Positions 1 to 5,306 of a stretch of DNA of 7,980 bases are shown piece by piece. Within the stretch, counting starts at the first letter, position 1, and each line of letters starts with the position of its first letter. This DNA comes from Pseudomonadota bacterium (GTDB lineage: Bacteria > Pseudomonadota > Alphaproteobacteria > Rhizobiales > Methylopilaceae), in assembly GCA_023389135.1 (NCBI GenBank), contig JAEWEX010000055.1, positions 1 to 7,980 of the forward strand, read 5' to 3'. The translations under genes and the position numbers were made by a program. The notes under the pieces were generated by a model, which was given only the letters and a program-made list of their open reading frames with translations, made no database searches and was not told the origin of the DNA.

Positions 1-1
1 G

Positions 2-175
2 TTCTCGATCGACGCCGCCGGCCGGGTCACCTCGGCGCGGCTCGCGCGCTCGTCGGGGCATGCAGAGCTCGACGCCGAGGTGGTCGCCATGGTCCAGCGC
101 GCGTCGCCTGTTCCCGCGCCCCCGCCCGGCGTTGCCCGCACCATCACGGTGCCGGTGCGGTTCCAGCTCCGCTGA
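2..175 (+). CDS. TonB family protein, C-terminal fragment (5' end outside window)
   Basis: Reading from base 2, an open frame of 57 codons ends at TGA 173-175. The peptide begins FSIDAAGRVTSARLARSSG and continues with HAELDAEVVAMVQRASPVPAPP, then a terminal strand TITVPVRFQLR. This is the pattern of the TonB C-terminal domain: a strand carrying a 'D..GRV..A.....SG' turn, a helix with 'LD.EV..MV.RA.P.P.PP', and a final 'PVRF' strand. In complete proteins this domain lies in the periplasm and contacts the TonB box of outer-membrane receptors, energised by ExbB/ExbD. The membrane anchor and proline-rich linker must lie to the left of the window. It converges on the tct operon and shows no functional link to it. 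The domain call is fairly secure. Whether this is the housekeeping TonB or a paralogue cannot be told. Confidence 0.82.
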   Translation, partial: FSIDAAGRVTSARLARSSGHAELDAEVVAMVQRASPVPAPPPGVARTITVPVRFQLR

Positions 176-181
176 TGCCGG

Positions 182-1684
182 TCAGGCCTCGATGGGCTTG
201 AGCCGCCAGCGCTTCATCAGGTAGGGCAGGGCGGTTGAAGCGAACAGCAGCGCCAGCAGGATGAAGGTGACGGGCCGCTCGAGGATATAGGACAGATCGC
301 CGCCGCTGATCTGGTAGGTGCGAAGCAGTTCGTTCTCGGCCATCTTGCCCAGCAGCAGCCCGACAACGAAGGCCGCGATCGGGTACCCATACCCCTTCAT
401 CCACCACCCGATCAGCCCGAAAACCACCACGGTGACCGGCCCGGCCATGCTGCCGGTTAGGCTGAACGCTCCGAAGGTGGACATTGCAAGCACGGACGGG
501 ATCAGGAACCGGATCGGCACCTTCACGACGCTGCTGAGCAGGTGGATGAAGGCGAGGCCGACGATGGCCAGGAGGAAAGACTGGACGAAATTGCCGAAGA
601 TGATGGCGTAGACCGTGTCGGCATGATCGCGCAGGAACTGCGGCCCGCCGGTGATGTTGTGGATCGAGAACGCCGCCAGCATGATCGCCGTGCCGCCGCC
701 GCTGGGGATGCCGAGCGCCAGCAGGGTGACGAGGCCGCCGCCCTCCGAGCTGCTGTCGGCCGATTCCGCCGCCACGACGCCCTTGGGATTGCCCTTGCCG
801 AAGGAGGACGGGTCCGGATCGCGCCGCTTGGTCTCGCTGTAGGAGACGAGATTGGCGACCGCCGCGCCGACGCCGGGCGCGACGCCGATCACGACGCCGA
901 TGATGCTGCCGCGGATCAGGATCCACGGATATTTGACCAGCATGCAGAAGCCCTTCCAGATGCGGCCGAAATTGAGCTTCCGCGCCTCCGCATCCTTGAG
1001 CAGGTAGGTCTGGCCCGCCAGCGGGAAGAGTTCGGCGGCCGCGAACAGCCCGATCATGGCCGGCACGGTGGGAATTCCGTCCAGCAGGTCGGGGATGCCC
1101 ATGGTGCCGCGGATCGAACCGGTCGCGCTCATACCCACGGTGCCGAGGATGAGGCCCAGCGTGCCGGCCAGCATGCCGCGAAGGAAGCGGTCGTTGGTCA
1201 GCGCCGCGATCAGCGTGATGCCCCAGAACACCACCACCAGCAACTCCGACGGGCCGAGCTTCAGCACCACGTCCGCCATCGGCGCAATCATCAGCATGAG
1301 CGCCAGATAGCCGATCAGGTTGCCGACGCAGGATGCGGAAAGCGCAAGGCCGAGCGCTTCGTTGTGCTCGCCCCGGCGGGCCATCGGGTAGCCGTCGAAG
1401 GTCGTGGCCACCGCGGCCGCTGTTCCTGGAATGTTGATCAGCACGGCGGGGATCGCGCCGCCGAACAGGCCGCCGGTGAAGATGGCGGTGAGGAACAGGA
1501 TGGCCGTCAGGAAGTCCATGCCGAAGGTGAAGGGCAGGAACACCGCCATGGCGATGGATATCTGGAGGCCCGGGATCGCGCCGAAGATCAGCCCGATCAG
1601 GAGGCCGGGCACTACGGGAAGCCAGGGCTGCCAGGAACTGGTCAGCAGTGTGACCGCCGATCCGGCGGCATCGAAGTCGATCAT
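182..1684 (-). CDS. tctA: Tripartite tricarboxylate transporter, large membrane subunit TctA
   Basis: This 500-residue protein has the normal length for TctA, the 10-12-helix permease that moves a carboxylate across the inner membrane after delivery by the periplasmic TctC. Near the N-terminus is PGLLIGLIFGAIPGLQ (residues 26-41), followed by the family hallmark GGLFGGAIPAVLINIPGTAA (71-90) and then TTFDGYPMARRGE (94-106). The second half repeats the theme, with a conserved GIPSGGGTAIMLAAF stretch, consistent with the internal duplication of the family. Hydrophobic segments occupy most of the chain. The ATG at 1684 is preceded by GAGGGG, which overlaps the tctB stop, so translation is probably coupled to tctB. 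It is the last gene of tctC-tctB-tctA, and its stop lies 6 bases from the converging TonB-family stop. The transporter class is certain from motifs and gene order. The substrate is not readable; citrate, tricarballylate, aconitate or a substituted dicarboxylate are all possible. Confidence 0.95.
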   Translation of the reverse strand: MIDFDAAGSAVTLLTSSWQPWLPVVPGLLIGLIFGAIPGLQISIAMAVFLPFTFGMDFLTAILFLTAIFTGGLFGGAIPAVLINIPGTAAAVATTFDGYPMARRGEHNEALGLALSASCVGNLIGYLALMLMIAPMADVVLKLGPSELLVVVFWGITLIAALTNDRFLRGMLAGTLGLILGTVGMSATGSIRGTMGIPDLLDGIPTVPAMIGLFAAAELFPLAGQTYLLKDAEARKLNFGRIWKGFCMLVKYPWILIRGSIIGVVIGVAPGVGAAVANLVSYSETKRRDPDPSSFGKGNPKGVVAAESADSSSEGGGLVTLLALGIPSGGGTAIMLAAFSIHNITGGPQFLRDHADTVYAIIFGNFVQSFLLAIVGLAFIHLLSSVVKVPIRFLIPSVLAMSTFGAFSLTGSMAGPVTVVVFGLIGWWMKGYGYPIAAFVVGLLLGKMAENELLRTYQISGGDLSYILERPVTFILLALLFASTALPYLMKRWRLKPIEA

Positions 1685-1696
1685 GATCCCAGCCCC

Positions 1697-2185
1697 TCAG
1701 AGGATGAGCGTTTCGAACGGGTAGGGGATCATCGAGCGGAACCCGTAGGTCAGGACCGCGGCGAACGCGATCGCATAGAGAAGGACGAGCGGCAGGTTGC
1801 GCTCGCCCTGCACCCACAGGCAGGCGGCGATGTAGACGAAGGTCGCCACGTCGAAGCCGACATAGGACATCGCCGCGATGTAGGCGACGAACAGCCCGGC
1901 CATGATGACGGGCATCCGCGGGTTGCCGTCCACCGGCGCGTCCGCGTCCTCCGCCGCCTCCGCCGACGGCGCGTCGCCCCGGGCGATCGCAGTGATCGAC
2001 TGCACGGCGAGGATGGCGCACAGGCCGAGGATGAAGATGCCGACCGGAACGACGAACAGCAGGTTCCGGACAGCGGCAGACGCGTTCACGACGTCGTTGA
2101 CGTACCAGACGGTGTAGGCGGCCACCGCTGCAATGAGCAGCAGGTGGCCGGCCTCCGGCGTGGCGCGAAGCTGGCGAAGGGTCAC
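1697..2185 (-). CDS. tctB: Tripartite tricarboxylate transporter, small membrane subunit TctB
   Basis: TctB is the small four-helix partner of TctA in the inner membrane. It is poorly conserved, so the call rests on position between tctC and tctA, size and topology. Hydrophobic stretches in order are HLLLIAAVAAYTVWYV, NLLFVVPVGIFILGLCAILAV, then after an acidic, alanine-rich loop (APSAEAAEDADAPVDG) MPVIMAGLFVAYIAAMSYVGF and the segment through VYIAACLWVQGERNLPLVLLYAIAFAAVL. The polar break and the FRSMIPYPFETLIL tail are typical of TctB. I chose the GTG at 2185 (162 residues) because GGAGA lies six bases upstream. The longer alternative is a GTG at 2203 (168 residues), in the same frame but with only a weak GAAG upstream. 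The gene lies about 58 bases after tctC and 12 bases before tctA. Identity is good; the exact start is moderately sure. Confidence 0.88.
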   Translation of the reverse strand: MTLRQLRATPEAGHLLLIAAVAAYTVWYVNDVVNASAAVRNLLFVVPVGIFILGLCAILAVQSITAIARGDAPSAEAAEDADAPVDGNPRMPVIMAGLFVAYIAAMSYVGFDVATFVYIAACLWVQGERNLPLVLLYAIAFAAVLTYGFRSMIPYPFETLIL

Positions 2186-2243
2186 ATCGGGTCTCCGTGT
2201 CACGCCGGTCTTCAGGACGGGCAGGATCCTCGGGCTTGGAGGA

Positions 2244-3245
2244 TCACTGCTTCAGGGCGTCGCGATACCGCTCGTAGACCGAGAACGTATCCTTCATGGC
2301 GGAGGTGGTCGCCTCGGGGCCGATCCACTCGGCGCCGATCTTGGCCTCCTTCATGAACGCCTTCGCGTCCTCGCGCTCCAGCGTGCGCTTGTAGGCGTCG
2401 ACCACCTTCTTGTAGCGCTCCGGATGGTCGTCGCGGCAACCCTTCGGAACCGCCATGCCGCGCATGGCGCCGTGGACGATCGGCAGCTTCGCGCCGATGT
2501 CGCCGAGGGCTTCCTTGACGGTGGGGGCGTCCCAGCGCGGATGACGCTCGGTGCGCATCACGGCCAGCGGGCGGATGAAGTCGCGCACGCCCTCACTGCC
2601 GTCACCGGCGGTTGACATGAAATCGACATTGGCGCCGGCAAGCGCGGTGCGCTGCGCGCCGCCGCTGTCGTAGGCGACGAACTTGACGTTCTCGTGCGGG
2701 ACCTCGAAGGCGTCCAGCAGCAGCAGCGTGGTGAGGTGGCCGCTGGAGCTGAAGACCGAGCTGGTGCTGATCTTGCCCGGGTTGTCCTTGGCCGCCTTCA
2801 GCAAGTCGGGCAGCGTCTTGTAGGGAGAATCCTTGTGGACCGCGATGATCTCCCAGTCGCTCCACTGGCTGTTGATATAGGCGAAGTCGTCCAGCGTGTA
2901 GTCCGCGTTCGTGACCAGGATCGAGGTCGCGAGATAGGGCGACAGCGCCGAGAAGAACACGGTGCTGCAATCCTGCGGCCGCGACAGCACGTAGGACGCG
3001 GCGAGCTGGCTGCCGGCGCCGGGACGGTTGACCACGATCACCGGCTGGCCGATCTCCTCGGGCATGAAGCGTGCGACCGCGCGCGCGGTCAGGTCGGCGC
3101 TGCCGCCGGCGTCGAAGCCGACAACCATGGTGATCGGGCGGGTCGGCCATGCGTCCTGGGCAGCCGCCGGACCCGCGATCGCCGCAAGGGCGGTCGCAAT
3201 GCCGGCAAGGGCCGCCGACCGGAAATGATCGGAAGGCACGGTCAT
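2244..3245 (-). CDS. tctC: Tripartite tricarboxylate transporter, periplasmic solute-binding protein TctC (Bug family)
   Basis: This 333-residue extracytoplasmic receptor captures the carboxylate and hands it to TctAB. The N-terminus is a Sec signal peptide: after MTVPSDHFRS comes an alanine-rich hydrophobic core and a probable cut after GPAAA at residue 29. The mature protein opens with the Bug/TctC signature WPTRPITMVVGFDAGGSADL (33-52). The usual Pro after VV is Gly here and an Asp precedes AGG, so the first ligand-binding loop is slightly non-standard. Later family blocks include NRPGAGSQLAA (73-83), DSPYKTLPDLLKAAKDNPGKIS (139-160) and SGGAQRTALAGANVDF (194-209). Cys93 and Cys270 are the only cysteines in the mature part and might form a disulfide. 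GAGGAG stands seven bases before the ATG. As first gene of the transporter operon it is usually the most strongly expressed. Family certain, ligand unknown. Confidence 0.93.
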   Translation of the reverse strand: MTVPSDHFRSAALAGIATALAAIAGPAAAQDAWPTRPITMVVGFDAGGSADLTARAVARFMPEEIGQPVIVVNRPGAGSQLAASYVLSRPQDCSTVFFSALSPYLATSILVTNADYTLDDFAYINSQWSDWEIIAVHKDSPYKTLPDLLKAAKDNPGKISTSSVFSSSGHLTTLLLLDAFEVPHENVKFVAYDSGGAQRTALAGANVDFMSTAGDGSEGVRDFIRPLAVMRTERHPRWDAPTVKEALGDIGAKLPIVHGAMRGMAVPKGCRDDHPERYKKVVDAYKRTLEREDAKAFMKEAKIGAEWIGPEATTSAMKDTFSVYERYRDALKQ

Positions 3246-3288
3246 GCTGAATCTCCTCGGAAGTCGGCTGTGTCGTGTGGGGGTGCGT

Positions 3289-3317
3289 CATGTTCCGGCC
3301 GCCGGGCGGCGGACATG
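3289..3317 (-). promoter_or_regulatory. GC-rich hairpin in the tctC leader
   Basis: CATGT (3289-3293) pairs with ACATG (3313-3317), and CCGCC (3299-3303) pairs with GGCGG (3308-3312), with a short GGGC loop and a five-base bulge on one side. It lies about 45-70 bases upstream of the tctC start, inside the inferred leader RNA. No run of U follows in either direction, so it is not a standard intrinsic terminator. It may stabilise the 5' end of the message or be fortuitous in GC-rich DNA. Confidence 0.35.
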
Positions 3318-3411
3318 CTGACGCAGGCAGCGGCGCCGCGACGGGACGTCAGGCGGCGGGGACTGGCCCATGGCGTAGCCGGCATTCCGATGTCCTCCCG
3401 CTTTTGGCCGT

Positions 3412-3428
3412 CCCGTTCTGTCGACGGG
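3412..3428. promoter_or_regulatory. Third, partial operator copy in the tctC leader
   Basis: The sequence CCCGTTCTGTCGACGGG contains the same TTCTGTCGAC (3416-3425) found at the two main operator sites. It has its own five-base arms, CCCGT and ACGGG. The core CTGTCGACGG matches the perfect palindrome CTGTCGACAG at 9 of 10 positions. Its centre is 57 bases from the centre of the tct operator. It could be a lower-affinity site used for looping or as a roadblock. Confidence 0.45.
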
Positions 3429-3474
3429 ATCGTCGTGGCGTTGTCGCAGGTGGCGCGGCATCGCCATCACCATT

Positions 3475-3484
3475 CTGTCGACAG
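3475..3484. promoter_or_regulatory. Operator palindrome CTGTCGACAG at the tct promoter
   Basis: This is a perfect ten-base palindrome inside the 14-base block CATTCTGTCGACAG (3471-3484), which recurs exactly at 3655-3668. It overlaps the inferred transcription start of the leftward tct operon, about five bases past the -10 candidate, a classic repressor position. FCD-type GntR regulators commonly bind short palindromes with a GT...AC core, which this has. Binding by the neighbouring GntR protein is inferred. Confidence 0.68.
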
Positions 3485-3488
3485 TTTC

Positions 3489-3516
3489 AGTATTCTCATT
3501 CAAATGAACGCGTCAA
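3489..3516 (-). promoter_or_regulatory. Candidate sigma-70 promoter for tctCBA
   Basis: Read on the minus strand, TTGACG (3516-3511) matches the -35 box at 5 of 6 positions. It is followed after 16 bases by AATACT (3494-3489), matching -10 at 4 of 6. Transcription would begin near 3482, inside the CTGTCGACAG palindrome, giving a leader of roughly 235 bases before tctC. Alphaproteobacterial promoters are often loose, so another start nearer the gene is possible. Confidence 0.45.
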
Positions 3517-3554
3517 GGTGAAATCTCTCGCCCGCCCCAGGTCGGCTGATCGAG

Positions 3555-3578
3555 GTCGATAACAGCTCGATTATCAAC
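3555..3578. repeat. Imperfect inverted repeat between the two promoters
   Basis: GTCGATAA (3555-3562) and TTATCAAC (3571-3578) are inverted copies with one mismatch, separated by eight bases. The repeat lies between the leftward and rightward promoter candidates. It differs from the CTGTCGACAG sites, so it may bind another protein, such as a global regulator or activator. It could also be chance. Confidence 0.4.
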
Positions 3579-3646
3579 GATCTTGAGCGAGAATTACACC
3601 GGAGCATCTGCGATTGCGATCTTCCAGTCGCTGGAATACAACCCCG

Positions 3647-3676
3647 TTGACAGGCATTCTGTCGACAGAACAGAAT
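3647..3676 (+). promoter_or_regulatory. Candidate sigma-70 promoter of the gntR-lyase-aconitase operon
   Basis: A perfect consensus -35 box TTGACA (3647-3652) is followed after 18 bases by CAGAAT (3671-3676), a 4 of 6 match to the -10 box. Almost the whole spacer is the palindrome TTCTGTCGACAGAA, so a bound repressor would block RNA polymerase directly. The expected start of transcription is near 3682-3684, only a few bases from the ATG at 3686. Confidence 0.55.
3657..3670. promoter_or_regulatory. Operator palindrome TTCTGTCGACAGAA at the gntR promoter
   Basis: This is a perfect 14-base palindrome lying exactly between the -35 and -10 candidates of the rightward operon. Its core is identical to the site at 3475-3484; the two centres are 184 bases apart. 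A half-like ATTGTCG follows at 3675-3681. The position implies negative autoregulation by the GntR protein encoded immediately downstream, relieved by a carboxylate ligand. The palindrome is seen directly; the binding protein is inferred from adjacency. Confidence 0.72.
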
Positions 3677-3685
3677 TGTCGCGGG

Positions 3686-4432
3686 ATGGAGACGAAGCCT
3701 TTGGAACACCCGGAAGACATCGCGCCGGCCGGCCGCGGCGACGGCCAGAGCCGCGTCGACTGGATCGTCGAGATGCTGAGCAACGACATCGTCAACGGCG
3801 TGCTCGAGCCCGGCGTGAAGATCAGCGAGCCCGGCCTGTCGCGACGCTTCGGACTGAGCCGCGCCCCGATCCGCGAGGCGATCCGCCGGCTGGAGGAGCG
3901 CCGGCTTGTGGTCAGCCGCCAGAACCTCGGGGCCCGCGTCGCGACCTTCACCACGCAGGATTTCGTCGAGCTTTTCCACGTCCGCGAAGGGCTGGAGGGC
4001 ATCGCCGCCCGGCTCGCCGCCGAGCGCATCACCGACGCCGAGGTTGTGGAGTTGAAGGCCCTGCTGGACCAGCAGGTCGCCAATCTTGCCCACAGCGAGA
4101 CGGCGCGCAGTCTCGACCTGGAGTTCCACCGCAGGCTGGGCGAGGCAAGCCGCAGCCCTGTGCTGACGTCGATCCTCGGCGTCGATTTCTATAACCTCTT
4201 CAAGATCTGCCGCCGCAACCTCGCACGCTTCCCCGGACGGCCGGAACGCGCATTCCGGGAACACATCGCGATCATCGAAGCCGTGGAAATGCGCGATTCC
4301 GAACTGGCCGAGTATCTGACGCGCAAACACGTGGCCGGCGCCCGCTCCGCCTTTGAGCGCGTGCTGGGCGAGGAATGGGCGCAGGGCGGCGCCGCCGACA
4401 ACGACACCGAAGACGCTGGGAGAAGCGCCTGA
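3686..4432 (+). CDS. GntR-family transcriptional regulator, FadR/FCD subfamily
   Basis: This is a 248-residue DNA-binding regulator. Residues about 24-88 form the winged helix-turn-helix: VDWIVEMLSNDIVNGVLEPG, then the recognition region LSRRFGLSRAPIREAIRRLE (51-70), then a wing ending GARVATF. The rest is an all-helical FCD ligand domain. Asp144 and His148 (in LDLEFHRRL), His193 (in FREHIAIIEAV) and His215 (in TRKHVAGARSAF) match the Asp/His set that holds a metal ion in many FCD proteins and helps bind carboxylates, so an organic acid is the likely effector. I chose ATG 3686. An in-frame TTG at 3614 would give 272 residues but would put the promoter and operator inside the gene. The ribosome site before 3686 is weak (GCGGG), and the message may be nearly leaderless. 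The stop overlaps the next start by one base. It probably represses its own operon and tctCBA. Confidence 0.92.
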   Translation: METKPLEHPEDIAPAGRGDGQSRVDWIVEMLSNDIVNGVLEPGVKISEPGLSRRFGLSRAPIREAIRRLEERRLVVSRQNLGARVATFTTQDFVELFHVREGLEGIAARLAAERITDAEVVELKALLDQQVANLAHSETARSLDLEFHRRLGEASRSPVLTSILGVDFYNLFKICRRNLARFPGRPERAFREHIAIIEAVEMRDSELAEYLTRKHVAGARSAFERVLGEEWAQGGAADNDTEDAGRSA

Positions 4433-5292
4433 TGCGCATGACGCAGAGACTTAGGAAGCAAGTGACCGGTGACGGCATCGCCATTGCCCCCGGCGTCTAT
4501 GACGGCCTCTCCGCAAGGCTCGCCCGGATGGCGGGGTTCGACCTGCTGTATGTCACCGGCGGCGGCGTCGCCCGCAGCGCCGGCGTGCCCGATCTGGGGC
4601 TTCTGGACACCTCCGAGGTGGTCCGGCGCTTGGAGCAGATCGTCGATGTGGTGGACATCCCCGTCATCGCCGATGCCGACACCGGCTACGGCAACGCCCT
4701 CAATGCCCGCCGGGCCGCGCGCGCCTTCGAGCGCGCCGGCGTCGCGGCCCTGCACCTGGAGGACCAGACCTTCCCCAAGCGCTGCGGCCACTATGACGAC
4801 AAGGCGCTGGTCTCCACCGCCGAGTTTCAGCAGAAGCTGCGCGCCGTGCGCGATGCGCTGCACGATCCCGACTTCGTGCTCATCGCGCGAACCGACGCCA
4901 TCGCGGTGGAAGGCTTCGATGCCGCCATCGATCGTGCCGAGGCCTATGTGGAGGCTGGCGCCGATGTCGTGTTCGTTGAGGCGCCGCGCACGGTTGAGGA
5001 GATCGAGGAAGTCGCCCGCCGGGTCCCGCATCCCAAGCTGATCAACATGTTTCATGGCGGCAAGACGCCGCTGGTGCCGGTTTCGCGGCTGGCAGAGCTC
5101 GGCTACCGGCTTGTGATCGTGCCCGGCGACATGCAGCGCGCCGCGATCCGCGCGATGCAGCGGGTGCTGGAGACCATCCGCGCCGATGGCGACAGCGGCG
5201 CCATCGTCGACGAGATGGCGCCCTTCCAGGAGCGCGAGCGCGTCGTGGATACCGCGACCTGGCTCGAACTCGACCGCCGCTTCAGCGCCTGA
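4432..5292 (+). CDS. Isocitrate lyase/PEP mutase superfamily lyase, canonical KRCGH type
   Basis: This is a 286-residue cytoplasmic (beta/alpha)8 enzyme of the family that includes 2-methylisocitrate lyase (PrpB), 2,3-dimethylmalate lyase, oxaloacetate decarboxylases and PEP mutase. Such enzymes use Mg2+ to break or form a C-C or C-P bond next to a carboxylate. Visible are YVTGGGVAR (40-48) at the substrate loop, DADTGYGN with metal-site Asp81 and Asp83, HLEDQ with Glu110, and the lyase signature PKRCGH with catalytic Cys118 and His120. RTDAIAVEGFDAAIDRAEAYVEAGAD resembles PrpB closely, but the later NMFHGGKTPLVPVSRLAELGYRLVIVPG is more like the dimethylmalate lyase/oxaloacetate decarboxylase side. 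The intact cysteine argues for a true lyase, not a phosphomutase. The start ATG 4432 overlaps the gntR stop (TGATG) with GGGAGA eight bases upstream; ATG 4438 is a less likely alternative. The exact substrate is not determinable. Confidence 0.9.
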   Translation: MRMTQRLRKQVTGDGIAIAPGVYDGLSARLARMAGFDLLYVTGGGVARSAGVPDLGLLDTSEVVRRLEQIVDVVDIPVIADADTGYGNALNARRAARAFERAGVAALHLEDQTFPKRCGHYDDKALVSTAEFQQKLRAVRDALHDPDFVLIARTDAIAVEGFDAAIDRAEAYVEAGADVVFVEAPRTVEEIEEVARRVPHPKLINMFHGGKTPLVPVSRLAELGYRLVIVPGDMQRAAIRAMQRVLETIRADGDSGAIVDEMAPFQERERVVDTATWLELDRRFSA

Positions 5293-5306
5293 GGAGGGGA
5301 CCGGCC

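Larger units (their letters stand above)
3246..3685. promoter_or_regulatory. Divergent intergenic control region between tctC and the gntR operon
   Basis: This is a 440-base stretch without a convincing gene. It holds, left to right: the tctC ribosome site; a GC-rich hairpin (3289-3317); a 10-base palindrome GCGGCGCCGC (3330-3339); three copies of TTCTGTCGAC at 3416, 3473 and 3657; a leftward promoter candidate (3489-3516); an imperfect inverted repeat (3555-3578); and a rightward promoter candidate (3647-3676). The part from about 3470 to 3680 is clearly richer in A and T than the flanking genes, as expected for a control region. The divergent layout with a regulator gene on one side suggests that the encoded GntR protein controls both directions. 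Confidence 0.85.

Noticed and set aside
144..2021. A 625-codon open frame on the minus strand
   Set aside because: It runs in another frame of tctA/tctB. Its arginine- and proline-rich translation has no family features; it is a typical shadow in GC-rich DNA.
542..2356. A 604-codon open frame on the plus strand
   Set aside because: Antisense to tctA/tctB, with a composition of Arg, Asp, Gly and His typical of a reverse-frame shadow. The opposite strand encodes clear membrane proteins.
3289..3317. Hairpin considered as a rho-independent terminator
   Set aside because: No T-run follows in either direction, and it lies upstream of tctC, not after a gene.
3288..3503. A 71-codon open frame upstream of tctC on the minus strand, considered as a leader peptide
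   Set aside because: Begins with TTG without a clear ribosome site, runs through the operator copies, and its second half looks like non-coding GC-rich sequence. No family resemblance.
3614..3685. Longer gntR starting at TTG 3614
   Set aside because: It would place the TTGACA box and perfect operator palindrome within the coding region, and adds residues before the normal FCD-GntR N-terminus. ATG 3686 gives a usual length.
4432..5292. Naming the first lyase prpB (2-methylisocitrate lyase)
   Set aside because: The KRCGH and DADTGYG motifs are shared by several activities; no prpC, prpD or acnD is visible, and the C-terminal half resembles dimethylmalate lyase/oxaloacetate decarboxylase-type proteins. 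The symbol would overclaim.
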